The notes under the pieces: generated by a model
Told to the model about the DNA's origin: nothing
The model's input: the letters and a program-made list of their open reading frames with translations, nothing else
The model's database searches: none
Origin: Rhipicephalus microplus
Taxonomy: Eukaryota > Arthropoda > Arachnida > Ixodida > Ixodidae
DNA: 64,000 nt
Reading direction: 5' to 3'
NCBI RefSeq assembly: GCF_043290135.1
Contig: NC_134704.1
Location: 21,705,001-21,769,000, forward strand
In this document: positions 24,135 to 34,945 of the stretch, piece by piece
Layout of the letters: each line of letters opens with the position of its first letter
Position numbering within the stretch: the stretch's first letter is position 1
Translations under genes and position numbers: made by a program

Positions 24135-26050
24135 GTTTCCCTCGTTATCATATCTCTCCGGTACGAATCTCTCGAAAATTTTGTGCTTTTCTCGCATATT
24201 ACGGTACGCAGCAATGTTAGGGCGCGCGCGCGTTGTGTGGGGTGTTCATTCATATTTTGCTCGTGTTCGAGCAAAAGCGAAAGAGGGCTCCAGTGAGGCA
24301 ACACAATTAACTGGCAACGGCGCGTCTTCTCCGAGCGAGGCGCTGCCTGCCACGGCAGCGCCTAGCCGGAACAAAGTGGAATTGATAGCCGGCCCCCGCA
24401 GCAACGGCAAGACATAATGCCGCCATGGCCACGACGCATAAGGCCCCACCAGGTTCGGCGGAGGTTAACACGACTGCGTAGTCAGCTCGTAAATCGGCAT
24501 CCTCGTCGACGGGCCCGCTTCACCGCTATTTGGAAGCCGAATGGATCAGTGATCGAGGGAGAGGAGGCAAGAGACGCTGATGGTTAGGAAGAAGGGGAGA
24601 GGCGTGACGGAGAAGCGAGAAAATCTGCGCATCAGCACCTCATTTCCATAGCCAGCTGCCGCACTGATGCTTCGCCTGGCGGTTGTGTTTATCGTTTGCG
24701 GTGGGATGCTCTTGACGTGAAAGAGAGCGTCACTCACCGCAGCGATCTGCGCGGCCTATTGATCCGCACGTTGCTGCTCCGCGATGAAGTATTGCTCATA
24801 GCCACCGGGCCACTTCGGAAACGCAGCAAAAACGTGTACTACTTGTGTATCTTTCGTTGGAGCGCGTATTTTGATGGCGTATAATCGAAAAAGAGAAAAT
24901 AATTGGGGTTGGCTGATTCATACCCATACGTTTATAAAGTGCACACTCTTCTTCTTGTCTGTGGTGTCTTGGGGAAATACGGAAATCCGTGTCGAGTGGA
25001 CAACGCCAGCACCACATCGTGACAGTGACTGCAAGCAGGACATGACACTGCTTGTTGAATGTCAGCCCCTGATTCTTCAATGCGACACAGAGCAGGAGTG
25101 TTCAATTCAGTGCAGTCGAGAGGCGCAGTACTTGGTTGCGTATAGTTGTATTGTGGGCTGAGTGGGGGACATTATTTTTTCTCTGCTACTGATTCCTTAT
25201 TGGCTGACTCGATACTAGGTTTGACTGCACTGTGTCGATTCAGGTAAGTAGCGTGCACTAAGGAGGATGAACATGGGCTTCCCCTCGCAATTATTTACCT
25301 ATTGTTATTATTATTTGCTTTTAATTTAGAGGTTGGAAGACAGAAAGGCCATGGCTTTAGGACTACATTCAGTCATTGTGTAATACCACCATCCACGCAA
25401 AAGAGGCCCTCATTCGTATCTGTCACACTATAAGTGTTTCTTTCCCACAAAATATGCCATATCTAATGAGTACAGTGTTTACAAAATGTGGACGCACGCC
25501 AGGAGAACAGAGAATGCCAGTCGGGTCTGCGTAAACCAAAAGTTTACGTAAACCGAAACATGCACGCTTTCTATTGGATGGTTTTTGCATCTAATTAAAA
25601 AGAGAAAAGAAAAGCAACACCGACTCAGCGCCGCCGGCGACATAGGCACTCTGACGTCACATGCGGGGCGGGGAGAGGCAGTCACGTTACGTTCCGACTC
25701 AGACGTCAGGTGCTTTTTTTTTATGGTGCCAATATGCTATACGGCATCAGTTAAACGAAGAAAAGTACTGACGTCAGGTGCAGAACGTAACATCAAAAGC
25801 GGAGTTGGGAGACCTCTCATCATCATGTATACACCCGGTCGTGTCACGAATTCCGGCGAACGGTTACGAGTGATAAGGCGAGATTCATTCTAGAATGGAA
25901 AAGAAAATCTGATTTCGCTGGAGGGTCGCGCGATATATGAAGCCAGCTGTATGCGCTCGAACACATGTTAAGAACGCGCGACCCGTCAGCAGAGTTTTGC
26001 TTTGCGGCCATATGTCGTTCTTAAATGGTCCACACAAAGAATACACGTGT
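24135..26050. other. Unannotated stretch
   Basis: CpG-rich at 24,210-24,860, AT-richer after that. Frames of 102 aa or less have no motifs. GACGTCA words recur at 25,650-25,780. Confidence 0.3.
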
Positions 26051-26051
26051 T

Positions 26052-26478
26052 TTTTTTTTTTAGGGGCGAAGCTTCTTAAGCCGTGGGTCGTGCCTCCCCA
26101 ATATATGTAGTAGTAGGAGTGGTCATAGTGGTAGGTAGCAACCTCTCGTTTAGTTCTCGGAATGTCCACTGGATGGCTTTACTTGTATATGATGAGTATA
26201 TGATGAAAAGATGCGAGGTGGTGGTACTTTGAGTGTTCACTAGATGGACAGACGGACGGATGGACAGACAGCCGCACGGATGCACGCGCGGACGGACGCA
26301 CGGGTGGAACAACAGACAAGCAGACGGATGCATGGATGCTATGACGGACGGTCGCATGGACAGATGCATAGACGGGCGGAAGCAAGAACGAACAGATGGA
26401 CGGAAGAATGGACGGACTGGTAGACGCTTCACCGCACTCATCATAATTCACTCCGGGGATATGCTGTGATTTTTTTAG
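26052..26478 (-). mobile_element. GGGGCGAAGC-ended element, copy 2 (internally deleted)
   Basis: It begins TTTTAGGGGCGAAGCTTC, then jumps to the AACCTCTCGTTTAGTTCTCG block. The (GGACGGAC)-type minisatellite follows on this strand, and it ends GCTTCACCGCACTCATC plus GGATATGCTG and a T-run. Compared with the 54-kb copy, about 350 bp of the body are missing. The open frames are minisatellite artefacts. Confidence 0.75.
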
Positions 26479-27095
26479 ATCCCCAGGTTATCGAATATGT
26501 ATGAGGTACATATAGTATCAGCCGTTAGTTATCATGCGTAATGCCTTAGGCAGGTATTCACAAACTTTATACTTATTTCTCGGTTTGTTTAACGCTTTTT
26601 GTTCTCTTTATGCACTTCACAACCAAATACCAACACGCCCAAGCAAAAACTGTAGCTGCAAATACGAAGGCAACATTCATTAACCAACCAAGGCCCTGCT
26701 GACTGTTTTCATGAACTTTATACGTACTGAAGACACAAGAACGATAAAGAAAATTGAGAAGGCTGATTTGTGAATACGAACCATACACTTGGGCATAAGC
26801 GGCTTGATGTGGGCAAGTTGATCTAGCGTACTGGTAGGTAAAACGTTGCGCAAAAAACACGCGGATTAGAAGGAACATTTACAACAGACATGCGCAAACT
26901 ACCAACTGTAGTTTATTTCAGGAAAATGAACACATGTATATGTAAAAACAAACATCACCTTACTCTTTGACAGTTTCTGCGGTATGGACAAGGAAGGGAC
27001 TGAGGCAAAGTGCGTGCGAGTTTTTTTGAGGCCTTCCGAAACAAAAGAACCGCATCTCTCAGTGAAGGATGACCAGTGGGTGAAGCAAGGTCTTA
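26479..27095. other. Unannotated stretch
   Basis: AT-rich. The 101-aa minus-strand frame has no recognisable domain. Confidence 0.35.
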
Positions 27096-27099
27096 AGGT

Positions 27100-27445
27100 C
27101 CATAGTGTGTACGTTCAAGTTCCCGACTAGAATGAAGGGTGGGCGGATGAACGGAAAGATATACAGAAGCGCGGATGGATGAACAGATGGATGGTGATGG
27201 ATTGTTGGTAGATCGTTGGTGGGCCATGGATGAAGCAGAGTGGCTGGCGCGTCGAACACGCTTGCGCTCGGCTTCCTTGGCTCGCGTCTCGTCGGTGTTA
27301 CCCGCGCGCCATCTGCACTGTCGAACGCGATCAGACGCATGGACGCATGCACGGACGAACGGACACATGGACAGATGGACGGATGGACGCTTCGTTCCAC
27401 TCATCATCATTCACTCCGTGGATATGCTGTGATATTTTTGGTTGG
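27100..27445 (-). mobile_element. GGGGCGAAGC-ended element, copy 3 (partial)
   Basis: Only the minisatellite half and the right end survive (GGATGGACGCTTCG, then CATTCACTCCGTGGATATGC). A CpG-rich segment of about 110 bp (27,235-27,335) lies inside the minisatellite and matches no other copy, so it may be an insertion. Confidence 0.65.
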
Positions 27446-27885
27446 AGTGCCCCTGAAAATGCTATGGCAACATGATATATATGGCGCCAAGTATTATGGT
27501 TTATTCCTTGATTTTCAAATAATAAGTGCGAAAAAAAACGTTCAGCTTCCAATGGCGTAAACATATAGCTGCTGTCCTTTGCGTGCTGTTTAATCACGAT
27601 TTTATTAATGACATTCACATTTGCCACTTCGTTATCTATGATGTGCTGTTTGTGTTTTGCGAAAGTACATCAAGAGCATTTTGCATTAGGTACCACAAAT
27701 AGGCAAATATTATTGACTAAAAGCAATAAGACTTGGCTCCTAAGTAGATATACATCTTTCCTACGACCTTTTGAGTGGAATGAGGCATCACAGCTCAGTA
27801 CACGTAGAAATGTGATGGTTGGAAGGATGAACCTTGTTTGGTCCTTTGTAGCGTGCTTTAGCACGTTGCAGGCCGCTCCCGCGTC
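27446..27885. other. Unannotated stretch
   Basis: Nothing is recognised. It forms the 3' flank of the LINE fragment that follows and may contain its decayed 3' UTR. Confidence 0.3.
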
Positions 27886-27889
27886 GGAA

Positions 27890-28130
27890 CAGAAAGACCA
27901 AGTCTTTGCTGCGTCGCGGGCCTGTTGAACTGCCCATGACTGTTGTTCGAGTCCAGAGCTTGTAATAGCGCCCTCCCATTTGGACGGTGTGATGAAGACA
28001 CAGCATAACGCAAGGAATTGCCAGAGCATATGTTTCAAGTTAGCCATATCATCGCAGAAAGAGCATGTTAGGGCTGGCTGTATTCCGGGATAAGTTTTGT
28101 TCAACATTGCAGAAATCTGATTCAATAAAA
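27890..28130 (-). pseudogene. LINE ORF2 C-terminal fragment
   Basis: Inside an open 210-aa minus-strand frame (27,670-28,302), about residues 59-135 read LLNQISAMLNKTYPG, then LTCSFCDDMANLKHMLW, then SKWEGAITSS and QQARDAAKTW. This order (zinc-like CxxC...H, a W-x-x-A-L-like helix, Q-x-A-R-x-A-A) is the extreme C-terminus of a LINE ORF2 family common in ticks. It differs from LINE-A and LINE-B. The expected final cysteine after HMLW is replaced (WQF), which fits decay. Confidence 0.6.
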
Positions 28131-29165
28131 AAAGAGAGACTCGTACACAAAGTAGAACGAAGTACCAAGACAGTAGATTCTGACAGTCCAGCGTCTTTTT
28201 AAGTGGTGCCCACAGTTCTTGCTCGCAGGTGTGAGAGTAGCAAATACACGAGTGGGTAGTGCCTGAGGTAAAGTTATTGCAAGAAGGGGATGTCAAGACC
28301 AAGTAAGGGTAACATCAGCGCACTCTGCACGGTACTACAATACCGCGTTTCCCAACACTGCAAGGATGCGGACTTCATGAAACTGCAGAGACAACGAAAT
28401 ACGCGATAACGAACGCATTCCTACAGTCGCACCCTGCAAGAAACATTGCCCTAGCTCGGAAGACGGTGCTTGAGGCAAAGCAGGTCCCGGCACACGTTAA
28501 CTAGTGAAGCGTCGTTGGCACGCGGGATCGTTAGGGTGCAACCGGAGATGGCGAGTAAGAGGGGAGGAAACGGGAGCCACGGAAGCAATGAAGCAAAAGG
28601 AAAAGGGTGCAACGACGGCCGCGGCCCCGGTGAAGGTCTCCGGGATGGATGTCGCCTGTTAGCGTCGACGACAACGAGAAAAAAAGGCGGGTGCTTGAAA
28701 AATGGCTGACGTCCCACTGGAAGGGCGTGAAAGAGGCTCGCTGAGCATCTCACAGTGTAGGGCGAGGTGCAGCGTTGAAGATCCCAGAGCTCTTCTCGGG
28801 CTTTCTTTGTGAGCGCAACTGCGGCGCGCCGAGACTGCAGGCACACTATCCTCGGGATTACGTTCTGCGTGACGCACGCCGTCACTCACCTCTGTGCCGG
28901 TGGTGTGCGTTTGTCTGCGTGTCTCTCTGTCTGTCTTTGTTCGTCTGGGAATTCTCACGGTGCTCCTCCGGGGCCACGTCGTCGCCCCGTACGCTTGACG
29001 TGCGCTAATTAGGCACGTTGCACCATTTTTCTTCCTAAGCGAGGAAAAAAGTGTATGATTACGCTCCTGCGTTCTTTTCGACACCGGGAATCGGGACTGT
29101 ATCCGACGGCGGTAGCCGATGGAGAAGATGATGACTAGAAGATAGCCGTACCTGTCACGGTTGTC
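28131..29165. other. Unannotated, partly CpG-rich stretch
   Basis: 28,500-29,000 is CpG-rich, and overlapping frames up to 170 aa run on the minus strand without motifs. A promoter-proximal region is possible but unsupported. Confidence 0.3.
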
Positions 29166-29167
29166 TA

Positions 29168-29392
29168 TCATTATGGATGCTGCTCCACTGCTGACCCGAA
29201 GGTTGCGGGATCGAATCCTGACCGTGGTGGCTGCGTTTTCGATGGAGGCGGAAATGCTTGAGGTCCTTGCACATAGATTTAGGTGTAAGTTAAAAACCTT
29301 AGGTGGTCGAAATCTTCGAAGCCCTCCTCTACAGCGTTCCTCCCAATTATATCGTGATTTTGAAACGTTAAACCTGAGCCATTATTTAAGGA
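29168..29392 (+). mobile_element. Ruka-like SINE
   Basis: The head lacks the 5' part. It begins near GCTGACCCGAAGGTTGCGGG, with the B box GGGATCGAATCC. GATGGAGGCGGAAATGCTTG, then GTGTAAGTTAAAAACC, AGGTGGTCGAAATCTTCG and TTTTGAAACGTTAAACC follow. It is a moderately diverged copy. Confidence 0.82.
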
Positions 29393-29475
29393 TAGCGGCA
29401 CACATGAATTTCGGAAAGGTTTTTTTTTCTTTTGCGGAAGATTGCGAACCTGTGTTGCGTCGCGGCTGGTGGAGG

Positions 29476-30229
29476 GAAAAAATGGCAGCATATACACGGA
29501 GTGAATGATGGATAGTGGGGGAAGCATCCGTCCATCCATTCGTTCTTGCTTCCGTTCATCCATGCGTGCGTCTGTGTGGCCGCCCGTGCGTCCATCCGCC
29601 CGTCTGTGCGTGCTTCTGTTCGTGCGTGCGTCCCTGCTTTAGTCCATGCGTTTGCTCCTGCGTCCGTCCATGAATCTGTCTGTGTGTCCGTTCGTCCACC
29701 TATTCAACACTCCAAGTACCACCATCTCGCATCTTTTCATCATATATTCCTCATATAGGAGCACCGCCATCCAGCGGACATTCCAAGGACTGAACGAGAG
29801 GAGGCACACACACACTTTCTTACGGCTTGCGCTTCGTGTCTACTTCCCACCCTTAACCACCTCGAGTTCGTGGTATGTACCAGTTCACTGTATTCATGGC
29901 ACTGCGACCCAACGCTCGCTAAAACTTTCTAAAACCTAGAAGGTTACGCCCTGCGAGTATAACGTAGCGACCCTTTCTTGTCTTCTGTGCGTTGTTGAAC
30001 AATAAAAAATTCGCAGCGTGCGTGTTAACTAAAAGCCGAGTTTTCCTGTCTCTCATTCCCTCTTAGCAGCCATTCGCATGTACATTGAGCACTATCTTTT
30101 TTGTTCAACAACGCACAGAAGAACTCTCTCACCAGCACCACCTTGGAGGTCAAAGTGTTATACTTGTTACACACTACTACAATGGCTACGAGGGACAAAC
30201 AAGTACCGCTATAAGAAGCTCCGCCCTAA
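29476..30229 (+). mobile_element. GGGGCGAAGC-ended element, copy 4
   Basis: It starts AAAAAATGGCAGCATATACA with GTGGGGGAAGCATCC. Minisatellite, body and internal inverted repeat are all present, without the tandem duplication of copy 1. The end GCTCCGCCCTAA is interrupted by a MITE: the TAA at 30,227-30,229 is duplicated at 30,911-30,913, where the element's terminal AAG continues. Confidence 0.8.
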
Positions 30230-30910
30230 GGCCGCGTTCACACTGAGCATTCCGGCCGCCGAAAGTGCTCCGAATCCGGTTCGGCGGAGGCGAGTTCCGC
30301 CGAAAGGGCCCTTTCCGCGTCGATCACTCTCGGACCGATTTTTGCGGCGTCTGCCGCCGAATCGGTCACCGCGGACCAATAGGAGCGCTAGTCAAGGAAT
30401 TTTGAAAAATGGCGGCCAAGCTTTATTCACTTGTTATGCCGTAGTGCACGTAACTGAATGTTGAAACCAACGGGAGTTTAACCCACTCTGTGCCTACTTC
30501 GCCTCCGTATTTCGTGAAAGAGGTGACAGAGCTTGCTGTTGGCGTGACCGAGCTTGTTGCGGTCTTGCGGAGCAAAACAAACCCACCAACGCCGCTGGCG
30601 TCGGTGGTTTTTCTGCTCTTCGTGCATTACAAGACAGCCACTTGCCAGCAAAGTAAGCACTACTGTCTTTCTTTGCTTCTTGCGTACGATAATCGTCGAA
30701 GTATACACCACCGTATAGCGTAGTGGCGTTTGCAAGCCGCGACAACAACCGGGTGACAGCGCATCCATCCCGCGTTCGCCCCGTAGTAGATGGCATATTC
30801 GGCGGCGCGGGGGGGGGGGGGGGGGGCATTCAGTGCGAACGACGCTGCGTTTCGGCGGCAGGGGAACTTCGGTCGCTGTAGAAAGCGGATGTTTCAGTGT
30901 GAACTAGGCA
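30230..30910. mobile_element. Harbinger-like MITE nested in copy 4
   Basis: A 681-bp unit flanked by TAA (30,227-30,229 and 30,911-30,913). Its imperfect terminal inverted repeats share a GTTCACACTGA core: GGCCGCGTTCACACTGAGCA at the left, and TGCCTAGTTCACACTGAAAC on the reverse strand at the right. It is CpG-rich and contains a homopolymer of about 17-18 G at 30,810-30,827. No transposase is recognised. The nested position is supported by the host element's end motif (CCCTAAAAG) being restored when the insert is removed. Confidence 0.72.
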
Positions 30911-30913
30911 TAA

Positions 30914-31118
30914 AAGTGCTGGTGTAGATTGTGCAGGAGCAAGTGCTGGTGTAGCTTGAGGTGTGCAGGTGCCCATTTGGCAGGCTCCTGCAGACGCCCA
31001 TGGCTTCACTTGTGAGGCAGAGTGTCTGGTCGCACACGCTCGCGCTTTCTTTGAAAAGGTATTATGGACGTATTACAGCTGCATATGAAAGCGAGTAGCA
31101 TGGCGATTTGCTAACTTT
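30914..31118. other. Unannotated short stretch
   Basis: GTGCTGGTGTAG is repeated twice about 35 bp apart. Nothing else is seen. Confidence 0.35.
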
Positions 31119-31173
31119 TGTGTGTGTGTGTGTGTGTATTTTTGTTTTTGTGCGTGCGTGCGTGCATGTGTGA

Positions 31174-31247
<74 letters not shown>

Positions 31248-31256
31248 TGTGTGTGT

Positions 31257-31288
<32 letters not shown>
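31119..31288. repeat. (TG)n compound microsatellite
   Basis: TG repeats with a GCGTGCGTGCGTGCATG interruption and a few T/G irregularities. The VCVC frames are artefacts. Confidence 0.95.
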
Positions 31289-31291
<3 letters not shown>

Positions 31292-32009
31292 GAGCAACGT
31301 TATTTATAGTATACATATACACAAACACGCTTTCAACGTTTTTCGTTGGCAACTGCCTGTCGCAGTGACATGTGAGATGAGGAGATCGAGTTTGATCTTC
31401 GACACTGATATTTAGTTTTTGTTGCACTCAATGCAACTAAAGCACATTTGAACTTTCCGAGAAACACATAGTCTTTTGCGGCAACTTCGCGCATTTTTTT
31501 GTTCTCATTTGCCGTAGTTTTATTCTTCATCACTTGAGCAAAACATGCATGGTACGCCGCTAGGGAAACCTCTTTAGCGCTTTCTCCCGCTTTCTCTTCA
31601 TTAGCTTTACAGCGCGCAGTGAGAGTGAATGGATTCTTGTTTAAGTGTGGTTTAATGCGCAAGTAAATAAGGCACTATAGCGCTTGCTGTGGTCTTGAAG
31701 TGTATTGTTGAGGGTGCATGGACGATAGTTAAGACGTCGAGATGCGCTTACTCTCGTCACATAGTGGCGCGTATAATATGTGTGGAAGCACGCCCGCATT
31801 GCCATTTCGCGTCTCAAGGGCCTTCGCGCTATCGGCGGAGTGAATGTTTTGAGAGAAGTGGCATATTCTTGTTTCACACGGCAGCAAACAGGCTACGATG
31901 CGTGCCGCTAATGTGGGACATTGTCATATAAAACAACGTGTTCATTGCGCTTTAACTGTTCACTATACGGGTGTCAAGACGAGGGTGCAATCTAGTCCGT
32001 GTTCTGTAT
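31289..32009. other. Unannotated left flank of the inverted-LTR element
   Basis: No gene is recognised. The 109-aa minus-strand frame (31,333-31,662) is lysine-rich and carries no motif. Confidence 0.35.
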
Positions 32010-32014
32010 ATGTG
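32010..32014. repeat. Left target-site duplication ATGTG
   Basis: This ATGTG immediately precedes the first base of the left LTR-like repeat. The same five bases immediately follow the last base of the inverted right repeat at 37,166-37,170. Confidence 0.8.
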
Positions 32015-33070
32015 TGTGATGTGTGGTGCGCGTTCAAAGTGCGCGCCTTCGAAAAGTGCGCGTCACGGAAAAAAAAACAAAAGGAGAAATACCAGAGTGC
32101 ACGTGCGGTGATGCTTAAACAAGAATGACGACGTTAAAGAGCGTCAAGCACGAGGATGCGTGGCAGGACGTGAAGTAAACAAAAGGTAAAACATCCAATG
32201 GGCAGCGAACACGGAGATTTCAAGGCCCAATGGCTTGACACCACGAAACAGTAGTATCTCCGATGAGAACGAGACAAGTGGGCCAGAGCTGAAGCAGGAG
32301 CCTGGGGAGACGAGAGCAAGGGGAATTCGAGGCAGGCAGTGCAAGCGGAAGGTCGTCACCGGACCGGGCGCTGAAGATGGGCCGTTGGGTTCCGGACCCG
32401 AGCCTACAGGACTTCCACCGGCCGGGGCCTCCTGCTGTCGGGTTCCCGCTCCAAAGGACCGTGGCCATCCGGTCCTGAACTCCTTTCCAGAGCCTGCGGA
32501 CTTCGGTTCCGGCAGGCGAGCTACAGCCGTCGGGCTCCGGGCCCGAGCTGTGCGCCCAGCTGCTTGACTAGGTCGACCCTAGTTCCCGGACGCGTCGCCA
32601 CCAGCCTGCGTTCTCCCGTCTCCGACGTGTCCACGCTCCTCAAGCCGAAACCATCACGATTTGGTAGGGCTTTTCGACGTGTCGCCAGCAGCCAGCGTTC
32701 CCTCGTCCTCGTCCAGCCCACGCATTGACGCAGGAGTCACGGCGTTCCGGTTTCTCATCACCGCCGAAAACCAACTTGTGGGTGAGACTGCACCGATACT
32801 CTTGCGCTACTCCCATCACTCAGCCCCTTTCGAACGTTAGGTTTAGTTACTGACTTTGAACGTTCTTGTTGGGTGTTTACAGATGTGTTTCGTCATGTCC
32901 AGTCAACTGTTTATTAAGTGTTTTGTTTTGTGAGGAGTCTTTGCCTTTTTACTTTTCAATTAAACTTTTTGTGTGTTTCTTGGAAACCGAACGGCTTTGT
33001 CCTTATTAACAAAACTCTCTGAGGCTCAGCCCGGGAGAAAAACAAATCAGCAACAAGAAACCGCATCACA
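32015..33070 (+). repeat. Left LTR, full length (1,056 bp)
   Basis: It begins TGTGATG and ends CATCACA, so the LTR itself has 7-bp inverted ends with the canonical TG...CA. The PBS-like sequence follows three bases later. An ATTAAA polyadenylation-type signal lies at 32,959-32,964, suggesting R near that point. The first 431 bp (to 32,445) are repeated without visible mismatch, inverted, at 36,735-37,165. Confidence 0.85.
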
Positions 33071-33073
33071 AAT

Positions 33074-33090
33074 TGGCGTCCGCGACAGGA
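33074..33090 (+). promoter_or_regulatory. Primer-binding-site-like sequence, left arm
   Basis: TGGCGTCCGCGACAGGA starts three bases after the LTR. Its TGGCGnCCGnGACA pattern resembles the tRNA-Arg-type PBS described for 412/mdg1-like Ty3/gypsy elements. The identity of the tRNA is inferred only. Confidence 0.65.
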
Positions 33091-33136
33091 CAAAGTCGTT
33101 TGTTTTTCCAGTAGATTTTTTGACGCGGTTAACACG

Positions 33137-34576
33137 ATGACGAACACGTGGGAGTTAATTGAGTTGGCGGATAAAATGGGACTGACGGGAGCGGAGTTTA
33201 GAGTATGGTACGAGGAGCGGATGGAGAGGGAGCGTGAGCAACGGGCTGCAGAACGAAAGGCGGCGAAGGAAAAGCTTGAATTGGTGCTTAGAGCTAAGAA
33301 GGAGGAGCTAGAGCGCGTAACGCGTGAAAATAAAGTGTTGCTAGAGCGTCAGACACGCATACTGAAGCAGCAGCTCCAATTAGAGAGGGTGGACTTCGAG
33401 CGGCGACTCGAGCTTGCGATGGCGAAAAGGGGGCAGCTGGCGATGCAGAAGGTCGAGCAAGCGGTGAATGTTTGCTCCGATAGCAGCGTTTGCTGGAGGG
33501 AAGTCGATTCCTGCAAGGTTGGCCTCGAGCCTCGCGACAGCCTTACTTCGGAGCGAGAAGCTCAGATAGAGGAGGGCAGAGAGGTGGACAGCCAAGAAGG
33601 CAGGAGTCATGAGGAGTTTGTTGAAGCGACGGAAAGCTTCTCTGGCTGGGAACATATTACTTCCGTTAGCTGCTTGGGGACCTCTGAGAGGCCGAGCACC
33701 TATGAAGAAGAGCGCCTGGATATGGGCGACCTAGAAGCTGTGGAAAATGTTGTGGAGCAAAGCTTCGATAGCAGGGAACGAAGAAGCTCCATTCAGAATG
33801 AGGTGTGTATCAGAACGTCTCAGAGGCCGAGCACATTTCGGGAAGGGGTAGGGCTACCTCTCAATAGCTCCATGGAAGGAGCGCTAGAACGTCATTGGGA
33901 AGATGGCAGCGAATGCCATGAAGGCTCTGATATAGTGGCCACTGATTGTTTTGTACCGACAGAGGTAGCAGCAGGCGCCACGTCAATGGTCCTAGACCAT
34001 ACATATATCTCACTCAGAGAGAGAGGGGATTCTAGTTCACAGGATAGCGTAACTGCTATTTGTCCGAGAAAACACGATGGGAGTGCTGAAGCACTCTTCA
34101 AAATAAACAGTATCGAATCGGAGGTGGGCTCGACAGTAGGTATGGAGAATGCCAGACAGGGTCTTGAACCTGAGAACGTGATTGGTTTTGAACCTATAAT
34201 TAAGTCCACTCAAGATGAGCTGTATAATGACCGAGCACAACGGCATCCCTTCTCAAGAATCCAGGAACCTCACACGCTTGTCGGAGCGTTTGGGCTTGCT
34301 GAGGGCACCCCGAGCTTGTGTTCATTAGATGGTGAATTAAAAGAAAGCATTTGTGTGAGAGATTGTGGCATTTGGACATTCGTGTCTCAGTGCGTTTCGT
34401 GTCGACGCCGACGGCTCGAGACCGCGCCCTGTTCCTCTGTGACCGGTAAGCGTTCATGTGGCCGGCGGGGGCGCAGACACGCGTTTCAGCGAAAGTGCAT
34501 AAAAGCATGTTTGCCACAGTTACTTTCGAAACGCGCGAGAAGGGCAGTGCGTCTGGTTTGGGACGCGATAACCTGA
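33137..34576 (+). CDS. Gag-like coiled-coil protein, left arm (479 aa)
   Basis: An intact open frame starting 66 nt after the LTR, downstream of the PBS-like site. This is the position of gag in LTR elements. Residues 1-30 form a short helical domain (LADKMGLTGAEFRVWYEE). Residues about 30-110 are a strongly charged coiled coil rich in E, K and R. The middle is acidic and serine-rich, with GVGLPLNSS near residue 237 followed by ECHEGSDIVATDCF. The C-terminus is basic and cysteine/arginine-rich and ends RLVWDAIT. There is no CCHC zinc knuckle, protease or polymerase. The helix-plus-coiled-coil N-terminus resembles Gag proteins of tick Ty3/gypsy-type elements (from memory), but the assignment is inference. 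The start is supported because the right-arm paralogue starts at the equivalent place. Confidence 0.78.
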   Translation: MTNTWELIELADKMGLTGAEFRVWYEERMEREREQRAAERKAAKEKLELVLRAKKEELERVTRENKVLLERQTRILKQQLQLERVDFERRLELAMAKRGQLAMQKVEQAVNVCSDSSVCWREVDSCKVGLEPRDSLTSEREAQIEEGREVDSQEGRSHEEFVEATESFSGWEHITSVSCLGTSERPSTYEEERLDMGDLEAVENVVEQSFDSRERRSSIQNEVCIRTSQRPSTFREGVGLPLNSSMEGALERHWEDGSECHEGSDIVATDCFVPTEVAAGATSMVLDHTYISLRERGDSSSQDSVTAICPRKHDGSAEALFKINSIESEVGSTVGMENARQGLEPENVIGFEPIIKSTQDELYNDRAQRHPFSRIQEPHTLVGAFGLAEGTPSLCSLDGELKESICVRDCGIWTFVSQCVSCRRRRLETAPCSSVTGKRSCGRRGRRHAFQRKCIKACLPQLLSKRARRAVRLVWDAIT

Positions 34577-34864
34577 GTGTAGGGTTAGAAAACCGGTAGC
34601 TCTTTCTGGACTTCGACTTTTAGATGCGGACACAAGTAGCTTTGTCCATAGTCGATTTTGTAGTAAAAAGGTTTATTCCGGGTTTCAGAACTTTTAAATG
34701 CAATTGGGTGAATCTAAAGTTTAAGTGTGGACATTTGGACGATGTAGCGAACTGTAGCCCGGTGATGTGTTGAACTGCGTGGTGCAAATATGTGGTTTAA
34801 TTGTGACGTAGTGCAGAACGCGCACTCATCGGCAGTTTTTTTTTTCTAAAAAAAAAACTTGAAT
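34577..34864 (+). other. 3' UTR of the left arm
   Basis: A non-coding tail between the stop and the central purine tract. From about 34,728 on it is recognisably the inverted counterpart of 34,907-35,010 (GTGGACnTTTGGnCnATG, then GAACTG, then GCACTCAnCGGCAG plus a T-run). The two arms therefore stay homologous right up to the centre. Confidence 0.7.
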
Positions 34865-34945
34865 AAAAGGGGGGCGTATCTCCTTTTGTTTTTTTTTTTT
34901 CCGAGAAGAAAAAAAAAACTGCCGTTGAGTGCACGTTTCGCACTG
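34811..34945. repeat. Central palindrome with two back-to-back purine tracts
   Basis: The arms are 34,811-34,847 and 34,910-34,945 (GCACTCAnCGGCAGTTTTTT and its complement). Between them, AAAAGGGGGG on the plus strand (34,865-34,874) and AACAAAAGGAG on the minus strand (34,880-34,890) point towards each other, five bases apart. In an LTR element a polypurine tract of this type lies just upstream of the 3' LTR and primes plus-strand DNA synthesis. Here each tract meets the other instead of an LTR. Confidence 0.7.

Noticed and set aside
31119..31288. CRISPR-like or structured tandem array
   Set aside because: Plain TG microsatellite. No spacer-repeat organisation exists anywhere in the window.
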